Assembly: GCA_964017065.1 (NCBI GenBank)
Contig: OZ024787.1
Location: 3,810,503 to 3,874,502 of the forward strand
Origin: Haliclona indistincta
Lineage: Eukaryota > Porifera > Demospongiae > Haplosclerida > Chalinidae
DNA: 64,000 nucleotides
Direction of reading: 5' to 3'
Shown here: positions 38,387-45,057 of the stretch, piece by piece
How positions within the stretch are numbered: the stretch's first letter is position 1
Layout: every line of letters starts with the position of its first letter
The notes under the pieces: generated by a model
The model's database searches: none
What the model saw: only the letters and a program-made list of their open reading frames with translations
Told to the model about the DNA's origin: nothing
Position numbers and translations under genes: made by a program

Positions 38387-39432
38387 ACGTACACAGACAC
38401 CCACGCACACACATCTTCACAACACTATCTTTACCTGTGCTAGCAGTACTGGTAGTATGTAGGGGATGTTCTGAGGATCTGTTGGTGGAGTGAAGTCACG
38501 CACTAGAGTCTTCTGTAATGGTGACAGCTCCCTCAATATGGCCGCCGCTAGTAGCCTCAGTCTAGAGGGACCTTGCTCTGGCTCTAGCACCATGCTACGC
38601 AGCATACGAAACACATTGGAACTCAGACTAGAAAGAGAAGCAGAAAAAGAAATTGGAACTCAGACTAGAAATAGAAGCAAAAAAAGACTCTCACACTTCC
38701 TACTCATACCCAGGACATAGAGAAAAGCTATCAATGTACAGGAATTAATGTTTCTAGGGGAAAATTTCCCATGCATGATTGTTTATGCAGCTTTTTAGAG
38801 GATCAGTGGTAGGCCCCCAAAACATTTTAGGTCATCCAAGATGCGAGAGTGATTCTATGGCCTTCTCGACTAGTATGGACACCAGAGACAAATATTATTA
38901 ATATTAACTTTTCTGACCACTGATTCTTGAGAGTGAAAACTGATAATGTTAGGGATAGCTTTCAACCACTACCTTCTAAACCAGGCAGCACTGAAACGAG
39001 TGCTTGTTAGTCAGTAGTATGAGGTAACAAGTTATACAACATAATGAATTAGGAATATCATACTGGTTAGATAAAGGGATAAGATAAAAGTGGGGAATCA
39101 TGCGTTGGAGCTAGCTCAGAGAGGTGGGAGAGACTCAGATCAATACAGAGGGATGCCAATAGGGTGGAAGGAGCACATTACCTTCTGTTGTATTTGGTTA
39201 CTGATGTGAGCACTAGTAGCTGCCTCAGATAGGTGAGACAAGTGGTACTACGATCACGTGACTGGAGAACGGTGAGCAAAGTGGCAGCCCATGTGTCGAA
39301 CTCCTGACCGTGGATGGCTCTGAGTGAAAACAGGTGAGAACGAGGGGCGCGGTACACAGAATAAGATGAAAGGATAACCATAAATACGTACCTTGCTTCT
39401 TGAAAGAGGCTCTCCTCGGGGCCAGCCGCCAT
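14087..39432 (-). CDS. AP5Z1: AP-5 complex subunit zeta-1, complete, 21 exons
   Basis: Exons read from the sequence with consistent GT/AG sites and phases: 39432-39392, 39319-39182, 38627-38435, 38205-38055, 37822-37710, 37666-37603, 37174-37035, 36748-36580, 35160-35123, 34889-34727, 32342-32267, 32203-32101, 19119-19036, 18618-18549, 18418-18286, 17890-17804, 17738-17616, 16674-16539, 16276-16199, 15815-15645, 14293-14087. They sum to 826 codons with stop, 825 residues against about 807 in human. Blocks I recognise from vertebrate AP5Z1: SVTKYNRR, AAAILRELSP, EIDGSTSQDIFTILS, IREIAVQYCLRVI, YFPNLLK, VWLVGEYANTSYD, LAKLASRCQDLIPRA, VLKMPSVAAAVLSP. The protein is an alpha-solenoid that joins AP-5 with spatacsin/spastizin on late endosomes. 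The ATG at 39432 gives MAAGPEESLFQEAR, aligned with the family N-terminus. No lesions seen. Introns 10 and 12 host other genes. Confidence 0.93.
14935..15316. mobile_element. TA-flanked pogo/Tigger-like MITE in AP5Z1 intron 20
   Basis: Inverted ends CAGTGGACCCTCACTAATCC (from 14935) and the complement ending CTACTG at 15316, with TA on both sides (14933-14934, 15317-15318). Internal copies of the GTTCGGATTAG motif repeat near both ends. At 382 bp with no reading frame it is non-autonomous. The terminal sequence type is common in pogo-like elements. Confidence 0.85.
16680..16852. repeat. GA/GGGA purine tract at the 3' splice site of AP5Z1 exon 18
   Basis: On the AP5Z1 sense strand this is a CT/CCCT tract ending a few bases before the exon 18 acceptor (exon starts at 16674). 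It forms an extended polypyrimidine tract. Confidence 0.9.
16895..17590. repeat. (TGAG)-based minisatellite with 60- and 80-bp higher-order periods
   Basis: Variants of a GAGTGAGT tetramer array fill most of AP5Z1 intron 17, up to 26 bases from the exon 17 donor. Within it GAGCAAGCGAG marks recur with a 60-bp period around 17160-17300 and an 80-bp period (36+44) around 17340-17580. All long frames here are repeat artefacts. Confidence 0.9.
17908..18196. repeat. GA/GGGA purine tract upstream of AP5Z1 exon 16
   Basis: Begins 18 bases from the exon 16 acceptor (exon starts 17890), after a short GT run. On the sense strand it is a nearly pure CT/CCCT tract of about 290 bases. Confidence 0.9.
18619..18980. 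repeat. GA/GGGA purine tract upstream of AP5Z1 exon 14
   Basis: Starts immediately at the exon 14 acceptor (exon starts 18618) and runs about 360 bases. Sense-strand pyrimidine. Confidence 0.9.
19694..21826 (-). CDS. TRIM-NHL protein 1 (RING, two B-boxes, coiled coil, filamin, NHL)
   Basis: 710 residues in one exon. RING finger at about 15-62 (CPVCLDRYTQ ... CLHSFCHDC ... CPVC), B-box 1 at about 102-145 (CENCHQEQSSGYCKKC), B-box 2 at about 160-200 (ECNSHGKPLEVYCDTCDKLVCQLC), coiled coil at about 205-330, filamin/ABP280-type Ig domain at about 360-445 (GLHQLRVQVGG), then six NHL beta-propeller blades (for example GIASDSDGMIYVADNGNDRV). This is the TRIM2/TRIM3/TRIM71 architecture: a RING E3 ubiquitin ligase, with the propeller as binding domain. 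The start is the ATG at 21826, 40 bases after a TATA-like box; there is no upstream ATG in frame nearby. It lies in AP5Z1 intron 12, same strand, with two close paralogues. Confidence 0.93.
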   Translation of the reverse strand: MAGKAKEALKKLDQQLTCPVCLDRYTQPRTLPCLHSFCHDCLIGFPVEVQGGKHFIPCPVCRQTTQQPDKGVSGFQSAFLINNLLELHQLLEKVSGSQKNSCENCHQEQSSGYCKKCSMLLCQTCVDKHNGWTAFTDHQILGVEDVAATASKLVPLKEQPTMECNSHGKPLEVYCDTCDKLVCQLCKIDHHQDHECDAIADAFPRHQQQIVKSLEQVKKKLAATTTVVQALETQEDTFLDQVGGVRKKIGDTVKQLMQLLQKSERQLMRELDQVTNDYIEKISARKKEADISITQLKCCEEFAEEELRIGSQQEILVMKGQMVERMTAVCSQVKEDNLQPLEETRVRFARSTSVLEALGSVVKFRMSHNKTSFEFCSSDSLSSELISCQLYPIADPTLVFKCVIHQVAPGSFEVCYSPPTAGLHQLRVQVGGTDILDEPLTVEVMPRKAGQTFNSFSMPAGVAITNNGQLIVAEWGKDSITIMNNGKKVSSFGKRGSGRVQFSFPQGVSVTQDGHIIVANCGNQRLQVLTTEGATVGFNGSQPHQVELPWDVAVHHTGKLFVTEYGNKHRVQVLNADLSYSHCFGRKGTQPGQFNNPHGIASDSDGMIYVADNGNDRVQKFTPEGKLLAVINNKGDKGRLKGPCGLCVDNNDILYVTECKSKTVSMFTTNGQFLGYIGDGDGSSFKCPQFIVSDKTGRLYISDDNGVITY
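21866..21873 (-). promoter_or_regulatory. TATA-like box of TRIM-NHL 1
   Basis: TATATAAG on the minus strand, about 40 bases before the ATG at 21826. The gene therefore probably has its own promoter inside the AP5Z1 intron. Confidence 0.5.
22168..22433. mobile_element. TA-flanked palindromic MITE
   Basis: Ends CTTGGTTTCGTGACAGAGG and the near-complement ending CGCGAAACCAAG, flanked by TA at 22166-22167 and 22434-22435. Inner inverted repeats (CTGTTGGACAGGGTCCAC and its complement) make most of its 266 bp foldable. It lies between TRIM 1 and the TRIM pseudogene. Confidence 0.85.
22445..23310 (-). pseudogene. Decayed TRIM-NHL gene
   Basis: The stretch 22475-22800 aligns to the NHL region of TRIM-NHL 2 (around 23620-23950), and 23050-23310 to its B-box and RING segments (CCTCCAGTGGCTTACCA; CCAGTATC; GGTCCAAGCAGA), but with frameshifts and stops and with the coiled-coil and filamin middle deleted. 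Orientation and order match the intact paralogues. It is the remains of a fourth tandem member between TRIM 1 and TRIM 2. Confidence 0.85.
23556..25745 (-). CDS. TRIM-NHL protein 2
   Basis: 729 residues, single exon, ATG at 25745. RING at about 13-62 (CPVCLDRYTQPEILPCLHSF), B-box 1 (CDNCRLEQPTGYCKQC) and B-box 2 (ECSSHGKPLEVYCDTCDKLI) with all Cys/His ligands visible, coiled coil, filamin-type domain (AGPHNLKVQVGG) and about six NHL blades (GLAIDIEGIVYVADCGNNRV). It has the same architecture as its neighbours and the same predicted role, ubiquitin ligation with a propeller for partner or RNA binding. It starts only 142 bases from the stop of TRIM 3 in a head-to-tail array; that gap must hold both its promoter and the TRIM 3 end. 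Confidence 0.93.
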   Translation of the reverse strand: MASTSSISNALKKLLTCPVCLDRYTQPEILPCLHSFCHSCLNSFPSQVKRANRFIACPVCRQEIRVQQPDEGASRFKPAFLINNLLELYDVLEKISGAQQHSCDNCRLEQPTGYCKQCSVLLCQTCIDKHNEWVAFTNHEIMGVDDVAATVSKLVPLKEPTMECSSHGKPLEVYCDTCDKLICHLCTVRHHRNHECDAINDVFLRHQQQIVDSLQQVKQKLATINDCVHALENQKGDFLKNVAIAKSDIAATVQQLMQLLQESERELIGELDQISDAYVQKITARRKEADTSIARLKTCKNFAEEELRIGSQQEVLMMKGQMVERMEAVCSQINIDNLQPLEKTRVRFVKSTTVFEACHSLGRVVRYGQCKITRSKVETRKGEASFSLSSSIPISADLVSCKISMEGWRRYDCDVRKVSPVTFETDCYLSTAGPHNLKVQVGGSDIFDLPVVFGIKPKILKRFFTKMAFSAMAISNDNNLIVADCANHCISVFNITSKRKLRSFGRHGSGQLQFRYPRGLAVNMENHIVVADSVNHRLQVLTTKGAFIATVGSKGSGPLQFDQPWDVAVYLNKKIFITDTGNNRVQVLNAEDLSYLHCFGSKGTQPGEFDDPRGLAIDIEGIVYVADCGNNRVQKFTLEGDLLAIIDSKGEEGRLNCPQGLCVSRHTLYVTERGSNTVSMFIEDGFIGYVGDSDGSSFKRPWSVVYSDKLYINDQNGVTVYVEIDKIRQ
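25888..27897 (-). CDS. TRIM-NHL protein 3, lacking B-box 1
   Basis: 669 residues, one exon, ATG at 27897. RING (CPVCLDRYTQPRTLPCLHSF), then directly a single B-box 2-type finger (ECSSHNKPLEVYCNTCDELV), coiled coil, filamin-type domain (AGLHQLMVQVGG) and NHL blades (GLAIDTDGMVYVADFNNRRV). Compared with its two neighbours about 60 residues holding B-box 1 are missing, cleanly in frame, after SVSQESS. It is the most 5' gene of the tandem array. Its 5' flank and first codons recur as an orphan copy at 31440-31665. Confidence 0.93.
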   Translation of the reverse strand: MASSIVVSDLLKKLDQQLTCPVCLDRYTQPRTLPCLHSFCHDCLDSFPVKDNGTNRFLACPACRQKVRLSKKGTNGLRSAFHINNLLDLRRVLEKASVSQESSAMECSSHNKPLEVYCNTCDELVCYPCALKLHQSHECDSIADAFPKHQQQIEHNLGFVKKKLSAVNKSVHSLEKQRKGFLEQIQSARKDIKATVQDLMQLLQESEKELMKELDQVTDAYVAEVTAREDEASSLISQLNTCENFVKEELRIGNPQEILGMKSQMMECMATVFSQVNPQPLEETRVKFVKSAGVMEACHNLGSVVRCDRFKTIKNKTTFDLCGAASDSPISSKLVFCKISPVKFNDPSVVFDCSVQQVSPVTFEINHCSPIAGLHQLMVQVGGADILATPHTVKVVPCTQSRYFITDLPLSAVGVTREGHQLIVADCSQHCVSVFDVTSGRKIRSFGQRGSERQQFLYPRGVAVGKDGSIFVADSTNHRIQVLTEEGAFVATVGTKGSQQLQFYQLWDIAIHHNGKVFVTDAGNNRVHVLNPDLSFSHCFGSTGARPGEFNDPRGLAIDTDGMVYVADFNNRRVQKFTPEGELSTIINTKGEGGGRLNRPHGLCVDGNDILYVTERDNDTVSVFTSAGKFLGYVGASDGSSFKCPYFITSDLTGRLYIGDKNGVRVVTY
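27898..28199 (-). promoter_or_regulatory. 5' flank of TRIM-NHL 3
   Basis: Upstream DNA conserved with the orphan copy at 31510-31665 over about 165 bases. It includes a CTATTTTTAG run (TATA-like CTAAAAATAG on the sense strand, 27938-27948). The same CTATTTTTAG run lies about 40 bases upstream of TRIM 2, so it is a candidate core-promoter element. Confidence 0.4.
28200..29230 (+). other. Intronic spacer with a Cys-rich gene relic and a tandem duplication
   Basis: The stretch 28510-28680 on the plus strand reads PDPCTCGKCAHKNG, then after a one-base shift KCCKYCKHKGGESC, a zinc-binding-like Cys pattern broken by a frameshift, so a small gene or transposon relic I cannot name. The stretch 28855-29000 and the stretch 29020-29110 are diverged tandem copies. 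Otherwise no gene. Confidence 0.35.
29232..29239 (+). promoter_or_regulatory. TATA-like box of the DEATH-domain gene
   Basis: TATTTAAA, 46 bases before the ATG at 29285. Confidence 0.4.
29285..30513 (+). CDS. DEATH-domain protein with sponge/cnidarian-type central domain, two exons
   Basis: Exons 29285-29537 and 29606-30513 (GTGAGA donor, TACAG acceptor, 68-base intron) join in phase to 386 residues. Residues about 5-85 form a death fold (WKELGIKLGL, LDRIEYNHP, LEMLSTWL). About 120-300 holds LDEQLQKRWSFTNPAILDGL and a following alpha/beta stretch of the kind that recurs next to DEATH domains in sponge and cnidarian proteins. The last 100 residues are Ser/Thr-rich and strongly basic (KYPRAKRSP, TKPRKRATTT), possibly a nuclear signal. 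No caspase, NACHT or kinase domain, so it is probably an adaptor in innate immune or death signalling. It lies on the opposite strand inside AP5Z1 intron 12. The splice join is my inference. Confidence 0.82.
30514..31439. other. Intronic spacer, no gene seen
   Basis: AT-rich, with only short chance frames and no obvious repeat family. Confidence 0.5.
31440..31665 (-). pseudogene. Orphan copy of a TRIM-NHL 5' end and promoter
   Basis: Matches 27845-28065 closely: 19-20 codons of the TRIM 3 N-terminus (ASSIVVSDALKKLEQQLT) and about 165 bases of 5' flank, then similarity stops. The initiator ATG has become ATA. No RING or later domain follows, so it cannot encode a TRIM protein, but the promoter-like flank survives. 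Confidence 0.8.
32616..33231. mobile_element. TTAA-type (piggyBac-like) non-autonomous element, copy B
   Basis: Ends CCCTCGGCG (32616) and CGCCGAGGG (to 33231); TTAA follows at 33232-33235, while the left flank is CAAA. Inverted copy of the element at 2616-6105, shorter internally. It lies in AP5Z1 intron 10. Copies at 2616 and here share TTAA plus CCCTCGGCGC, which supports the termini. Confidence 0.7.
33415..33900 (+). CDS. Small two-membrane-segment protein with a charged nonapeptide repeat
   Basis: 161 residues. A hydrophobic segment at 5-21 is followed by six exact copies of REQEKEQRL, a seventh variant copy (CELEKEQRL) and part of an eighth (about 28-95), predicted as a continuous charged helix or coiled coil. 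A second hydrophobic segment at about 103-124 follows, then ten consecutive prolines (about 128-137) and a short tail. The repeat units are identical at DNA level (27 bp), so the array is young. It is coded on the plus strand inside AP5Z1 intron 10, opposite to the host. I do not recognise a family. The frame is open for 161 codons with membrane segments on both sides of the array, which argues for a real gene; a chance frame over a minisatellite is the alternative. Confidence 0.55.
   Translation: MKTLHVIIIVAVCIVFLIVLLDHKGNQLREQEKEQRLREQEKEQRLREQEKEQRLREQEKEQRLREQEKEQRLREQEKEQRLCELEKEQRLREQENNYFYLRLFEIIGSVVIIIAITIGLVMCIKKPPPPPPPPPPINVNIHNEDNSFLSRAISWVEGFFN
33496..33700. repeat. 27-bp coding minisatellite
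   Basis: Seven-plus head-to-tail units, in phase with the 33415 gene, starting ACGTGAACAAGAAAAGGAAC. The first units are identical; the seventh has two changes. Confidence 0.9.
33901..34726. other. AP5Z1 intron 10 remainder, no gene seen
   Basis: AT-rich, with a short CA run at 33917-33929. No conserved element recognised. Confidence 0.5.
34890..35095. repeat. GA-rich purine tract upstream of AP5Z1 exon 10
   Basis: Begins right at the exon 10 acceptor (exon starts 34889); pyrimidine-rich on the sense strand, about 200 bases. Confidence 0.88.
35171..36432. mobile_element. Long-hairpin transposon, copy 1 (FB1), in AP5Z1 intron 8
   Basis: A nearly perfect hairpin, 35171-35560, begins AAGAAATTAAAAAGATTTCT and closes with the complement. 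Its inner arms carry ATCCCTACATCAGTGGCTG and the complement. A non-hairpin tail of about 870 bases follows, with CACGTG sites, ATAATGGCGT at 35982, a GAAAGAAA-rich stretch, GCCGCCATCTTG, TCATCCCTACATA and a terminal short palindrome (GGGAGACAC...GTGTCTCCC) ending CTAAT at 36432. Shared with copies at 49070, 53598 and 63731. The tail's reading frame is short, so this copy is non-autonomous. Its left end lies 10 bases from the AP5Z1 exon 9 acceptor. Confidence 0.8.
36752..37003. repeat. GA/GGGA purine tract upstream of AP5Z1 exon 8
   Basis: Lies in intron 7, from a few bases beyond the exon 8 acceptor (exon starts 36748) to near the exon 7 donor. Sense-strand pyrimidine. Confidence 0.88.
37840..38022. 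repeat. GA-rich purine tract upstream of AP5Z1 exon 5
   Basis: Intron 4; pyrimidine-rich on the sense strand, within 20 bases of the exon 5 acceptor (exon starts 37822). Confidence 0.88.
38278..38403. repeat. (CA)n microsatellite in AP5Z1 intron 3
   Basis: About 60 CA units with a few GC and TA interruptions, between the exon 4 acceptor and the exon 3 donor. Confidence 0.92.
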
Positions 39433-40199
39433 GCTGCGTTGAAGGAAGGCGTGGCTCATAAAACAAGTTGTGTGGGCGTGGCTTAGCAGCACAGAAAGAC
39501 TTCAGCAAAAACCATGTCTGATGATCTGTCCGGCTCGTATTGCATGCTTAAACGACATCTCATCACATGCATGAGTGTATAAATTACACTAAGCTTACAC
39601 GCGACTGACTTGATTGCAAGCTGGCTATTACTCGTTACACTGACTTTCATACTCCACTAGATTATAGAACTACCCTAATCGCTGTCATATAAAGCACCAA
39701 AGGTGCTGATGCCCCGGTGGAAGTGCATGCATACTGAACAGCAACACTGGACATGCTTCAACGAGTAACAGCAGCTATAATGGCTCCATAATGAATGACA
39801 ATACTGTTTTACATGCACATTGACAATACAATGACTGTCTTCCAATACAAGGATGATTCTATTCCTTAATTATTGTGTAAGAACTAAGGACATATGCATA
39901 CTCTTTGCCCTATAAAAATACTTCAACTGTGTGCAACATGGGCAGCGCTCAGCACACACTATTCGCTTTATTTTGAATATAATTTTAATGAAAAATCTTA
40001 CAAAAATCACTAAAATAATGATATTGTTCTGTTAGAGCTGAGGCCAAATAAACATAAATTTATGGATGGTCGGCCCAACACTATCCAAGGGAAAAAACCT
40101 GAGAAGTAAAACCCGATGGGATAAAACCTTCTCTGGAAAAACCCAAATGATAAATACAACAGCTCAAATAAGATAAAAGTGTAAATGGATCTTGACCTG
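39433..40199. other. AP5Z1 5' flank
   Basis: Contains the presumed AP5Z1 promoter; the sequence just above the ATG is GC-richer. I see no TATA box and no other gene. Confidence 0.4.
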
Positions 40200-40910
40200 T
40201 AATAAAAAAGAGATTAGACATTATACGGGTAAAAATTGGTCTTTGATCTGTAGTAACAAAGAGATAAAAACAGCAACAACAATATACCTGCCAGCATTCT
40301 GTTGGTAAAATAGGTCTTGAACTGTAATGAAAAGAGGTAAAAGACAATACTCTGCAATATACCTGTCAGCATTCTGTTGGTAAAATGAGTCTGGATCTGA
40401 ATTGAAAAGAGATAAAACAATACTCTGCAATATACCTGTCAGCATTCTGTTGGTAAAATGGGTCTTGATCTGTTTTAAAAAGAGGTAAAACAATACTCTG
40501 CAATATACCTGTCAGCATTCAGTTGGTAAAATGGGTCTTGATCTGTTTTGAAAAGAGGTAAGACAATACTCTGCAATATACCTGTCAGCATTCTGTTGGT
40601 AAAATGTGTCTTGAACTGTAATGGAAAGAGGTAAGACAATACACTGCAATATACCTGTCAGTATTCTATTGGTAAAATGGGTCTTGATCTGTTTTAAAAA
40701 GAGGTAAAGCAATACTCAGCAATATACCTGTCAGCATTCTGTTGGTAAAATGGGTCTTGATCTGTTTTGAAAAGAGGTAAGACATTAATACTCTGCAATA
40801 TACCTGTCAGCATTCACACATGCGAGTGTGTAGACAACTGAATAATGGGTCTTGTTCTGTAGTAAAATGAGGCAAGACAATATACAGCAGGTACCTTTCA
40901 GTATTTACAC
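40200..40910. repeat. 73-bp minisatellite, about 9 units
   Basis: AATATACCTGTCAGCATTCT recurs at 40281, 40356, 40429, 40502, 40575, 40648, 40721 and 40797, a spacing of 73-76. Flanking units are more diverged. Units contain no gene. Confidence 0.92.
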
Positions 40911-40937
40911 AGGTGTTGGGTACATCTGTAGAATAGC

Positions 40938-41000
40938 TAGCCTCATTCCCAGGCTCCACTCATCTCGATTTTGAGAGTAGTGGAGATGGGAACAAGGCTA
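40938..41000. repeat. Short inverted repeat
   Basis: TAGCCTCATTCCCAGGCTCC and an imperfect complement ending AAGGCTA form a 21-bp-arm hairpin, possibly a solo transposon remnant. Confidence 0.5.
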
Positions 41001-41276
41001 AGGAAGATAACATGTTAATAAACAGTAAGAGTACCTCTAATACATGTCTTTGTAAAGCTGTTTTATCTGCTGAGAAAAGAGCATGCAGATTAATAATGAT
41101 TCTTATCTTAAAAGAATATCTTCTTTTTATACCATACATGTACTTCAATGTTCTGTATTGAAAGACATGTGGATAAACAATAACAATACCATACCATACC
41201 ATCAGTTTCATTCTGTTGCTTGCTTGAGACCTATCTAGAGAATCAAATGAGGATAATAAAAACAACATAAATTGGT

Positions 41277-41650
41277 GAATTGGTGTGATGGAATCGATGA
41301 CTCGGTGATTGGTGTGATCGAATCGATGACTTGGTGATTGGTGTGATTGAATCGATGACTCGGTGATTGGTGTGATGGAATCGATGACTCGATGATTGGT
41401 GTGATGGAATCGATGACTTGATGATTGGTGTGATGGAATGGATGACTCGATGATTGGTGTGATCGAATCGATGACTCGGTGATTGGTGTGATGGAATCGA
41501 TGACTCGGTGATTGGTGTGATGGAATCGATGACTTGGTGATTGGTGTGATGGAATCGATGACTCGATGATTGGTGTGATTGAATAGATGACTCGATGATT
41601 GGTGTGATCGAGTCGATGATTGGTGCGATCGAATTGGTGAGTATCGATGA
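41277..41650. repeat. 29-bp minisatellite, about 12 units
   Basis: Head-to-tail units of the form GGTGTGATGGAATCGATGAC + TCGGTGATT, with point variation. The antisense reading frame through it is a repeat artefact. Confidence 0.92.
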
Positions 41651-41654
41651 ATTC

Positions 41655-42025
41655 ATTTATATTGAATCAGTACATTAGGACAGTGAGGGGTGAGCTACAT
41701 TGAACCAGTACATTAGACCAGTGAGGGGTGAGCTACATTGAACCAGTACATTAGACCACTGAGGAGTGAGCTACATTGAACCAGTACATTAGACCAGCGA
41801 GGAGTGAGCTACATTGAACCAGTACATTAGACCAGTGAGGGGTGAGCTACATTGAACCAGTGCATTAGACCAGTGAGGAGTGAGCTACATTGAACCAGTG
41901 CATTAGACCAGCGAGGGGTGAGCTACATTGAACCAGTACATTAGACCAGTGAGGGGTGAGCTACATTGAACCAGTACATTAGACCAGTGAGGGGTGAGCT
42001 ACATTGAACCAGTACATTACATCAA
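41655..42025. repeat. 38-bp minisatellite, about 9.5 units
   Basis: Units AGCTACATTGAACCAGTACA + TTAGACCAGTGAGGGGTG in direct succession to the 29-bp array. Confidence 0.92.
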
Positions 42026-42227
42026 CAACAACAGCAGTTTTAATGTTGTTATCTCTAGCTTGTATCCATGGTTTCCTACAGAACAAAACGCATTGTGAAC
42101 ACATAATCAGATTATTGACTTTACTGCAATGATGAATCTTGAATTGTGCTCCATCCTTTAGTATAGTTCAGCATCTTGATTTCTCCAGTAGAACTTTTCC
42201 TAGTAGCCTTGATCTCCATACTCTCGA

Positions 42228-43720
42228 CTACCTATCTACCTAACTAACTAAGGCTTTGAATATGTTCAAATGTTCATTCTATAATGCTTCGACTAAACTA
42301 CCTAGCTATCTACCTAACTCAGGCTTTACTACACAAGCTAGCACAAATTAAATAGCACAGCAATGTCACATGCAACATTATTAAAGATGATTCATAATAC
42401 ACTCCCACTGACTCACTCACTGTCATGTCGCGCTAGCAGATACATACAAACACTCACTAACCTTGTTACTATCTACCGCACGCTAACATGCTGGCATGCA
42501 AATACATTCTAACATTGCTACCATACAGCCTAGCATTGCTAAAACCACAGATGGTACACTCTCTTGTGCCATAGAAAGCGTAGCATCTATGGTTACTATA
42601 CTGCTTAGCATAACCTTAGAACAACTATAAATTACTGGTACCGCAATATCTTGGGTAGAAATGGTCGGTGGTAAAGCCAGTAGCAGAGGGTAGAGCCAGT
42701 AGCAGAGAGTAGAGCCAGTAGCAGAGAGTAGACCTAGTAGCAGAGGGTAGAGCCAGTAGCAGAGAGTAGAGCCAGTAGCTTGTGGTAGCCATCAGTAGTA
42801 ACAATAATGTAGTGAAGCTGTAGTGGGTAAAGGTGATTGAGTGTGTTACAGATCACTAGCTACTGTTACCTCATGGTCCAGTGTGTTTCACTGCTAGTCC
42901 CATTCCTGAACTCCAGTTGACGTTAGGAGTTTATACACTGGACCCTGTAGTGGATTGAGTGATCAATGCTGCTAGCATACAGTGATGTGGCACTGACCTA
43001 CTACAGTGGTTCCATAAGATAGGGAATGAGACCGTATTGCGTGATTGATTTGTGGTGATCTTGATTGATTGGTAGTGATCTTGTCTGGGTCTGCTTCTCT
43101 TCATGCTCTCTTGATAGCTATCTACCTATCTAAAGCTAAACTACCTAGCTGTCTATCTATCTACCTGGCTAAGGCTTGCACTACACTACCTATACTACAC
43201 AATGTTCATTCTAAGGCTTTGACTACACTAGCTAACATACATCAATGCATTAAAATTGAATGAAACAACACAGCAATAATATGCCATGCAACATTATTCA
43301 TAATGCACACTCTCACTGACTCACTCACTGTCATGTCGCGCTAGCATATACACACAAACACTCACTAACCTTGTTCCTATCTATCACACGCTAACATGCC
43401 GGCATGCAAATACATTCTAACATTGCTACCATACAGCCTAGCATTGCTAAAACCACAGATGGTACACTCTCTTGTGCCATAGAAAGTGTAGCATCTATGG
43501 TTACTATACTGCTTAACATTTGTACAAAACCTTAGAACAACTATAAATTACTGGTACCGTAGCATATTCGGGAAGATGTATCGTCAGTAATCATGTAACC
43601 AGTAGCTGAAGGTAGAGCCAGTAGCAGAGGGTAGAGCCAGTTGCAGAGGGTAGAGCCAGTAGCAGAGGGTAGAGCCAGTAGCAGAGGTCAGAGCCAGTAG
43701 CAGTAGACTATAGAGTCAGT
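42228..43720. repeat. Tandem duplication (about 0.9 kb unit) with 20-bp satellites
   Basis: The stretch 42300-42655 is about 95 percent alike to 43190-43560 (shared ACTCACTGTCATGTCGCGCT, CATAGAAAG, ACTATAAATTACTGGTACCG). Each copy is followed by an array of AGAGCCAGTAGCAGAGGGT-like units (42665-42780; 43610-43705). No gene seen. Confidence 0.85.
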
Positions 43721-43789
43721 TGACTGAGTTCACGAGTTGTATTGAAATTGGCGCGCTTTCGAGTTACTAGTTGATACCCACTTCTGTTT

Positions 43790-44066
43790 GTTCTATCTCA
43801 GGTTGACAGTGTCTGCTGTTGGCGTCACATTGCTGGAGCAATAGCGTTGTTGGCAGCGCTTAGTTTTGACAGGGTAAGGCTATCAGTGAGAGAAATATAC
43901 ACAAGTTACAGCCTTCTCGGTAACAGTAATGGAGACTAACCGCTAACGCAGCATTCAGTGAGGTAGCGAGACACTTGTGACAGCATTTGAAGCTTGCTTG
44001 GCTATAGCTTGACGGGTTCTTTCTTGTCAGCTGCTCTTTTTCCTCCATCGTAGCATCATCCGGCAC
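43790..44066 (-). CDS. Possible small gene or first exon, unassigned
   Basis: On the minus strand an ATG at 44066 opens MPDDATMEEKEQL and stays open through a possible donor (GCG|GTTAGT near 43939) after about 42 residues. A possible second exon (RCQQRYCSSNVT..., to a TAG near 43797) would give a protein of about 62 residues. The DNA just upstream (44080-44190) is GC-rich with an ATGGCGG and looks promoter-like. No family recognised, and the acceptor is weak. Chance is a real alternative. Confidence 0.25.
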
Positions 44067-44765
44067 AGACTGACCTCGCGCTCTTCTTCACAGCTCTTTA
44101 TAGAAATTCAAAATTGGCGCTCAACTTTACCCGCCTACACTGCTGCGCATGCGTTAGGGAGCGCGCCGTAACAATAATGGCGGGCAGCGGGTTGATTTGT
44201 ATACGAAGCTGAGGCCACGTGGATGATAGAGTCAACTAAAATTAATAATAATAATTTTATTATTGTATTATATTAAATTAATGAGTTTATTCACAGTAAC
44301 GCAGCTTAGCCTAGGCAGCCATTGCTCATGGGGTGCTATTCCACTTGTAGCTTGTAAAGAAGTGAGTGATAATTATTGGTACTGCATGCTACAGACCACC
44401 AAGCTTGCAAGTTGCTTGACAGCGGATGTTTTAAAATAGGTGGTGGTCTATAACAATACATAATATAGCACCAAATGTGGAGATTCCTCGGTGCAGTAGC
44501 ATGTATGCTAGGATGCAATTAGCAGATGTACATGTATATGACAGCACTTATGCGCGCAGTAGATCCATGGAAGCATCAAAACAGTACCATGGAAGCATGC
44601 AAGCAGCAGATGGTAACAGCCAGTTGGCAACTAGTAAATGAGCCCTTTAGGTATGTGATAGTAATACTTTAAAAGCAATGCAATTTTTAGCTCTTAAGGA
44701 CTCTGCCAAAAAATGATAAATTAAGTCCTCAAGAAAAATCATCGCTCTTACAAGTTTAACGGTTC

Positions 44766-45057
44766 CAGTGGCGGATCTAGGGTAGATCCAGAGGTGCGCG
44801 CAAACCCCCCTTTGCGCTCAATAATGATATTCACAAGCTACATTACCTTATGAGGAAGTTAGTTTACACAATCATAAATAGGGTTTGTCCCACATTCACC
44901 ACGCGCAAGACCGCCTAAACTAACAAGGATTCAACCCTTCAACGCAAAGTAGGCTAGATTTTGACCGAAAGTGGGCGTGGTTTTCAAAAATTCGCGCCGC
45001 GCAAGCGCGCCCATTCAACTAAGAACCCCCCTTTCTCCAATCCTAGATCCGCCACTG
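44766..45057. mobile_element. MITE with CAGTGGCGGATCTAGG ends
   Basis: Ends CAGTGGCGGATCTAGG and CCTAGATCCGCCACTG; GGTTC occurs on both outer sides. The 292-bp element has further inverted homopolymer runs (CCCCCCTTT). Termini of this type are common in hAT-superfamily elements, but the expected 8-bp duplication is not seen. Confidence 0.75.

Noticed and set aside
14087..39432. First reading of the split gene as a NUP188/NUP205-like nucleoporin
   Set aside because: Once all exons were joined, length (825 aa), the WLVGEYA adaptin-type motif and conserved blocks along the whole protein fitted AP5Z1 instead.
41243..41656. 137-codon minus-strand frame
   Set aside because: Runs through the 29-bp minisatellite; 29 is not a multiple of three, so frames survive only because no unit frame holds a stop. 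No start context or domain.
40200..42025. CRISPR-like array
   Set aside because: Repeats are directly adjacent, unequal in divergence and eukaryotic minisatellite in character; no repeat-spacer pattern.
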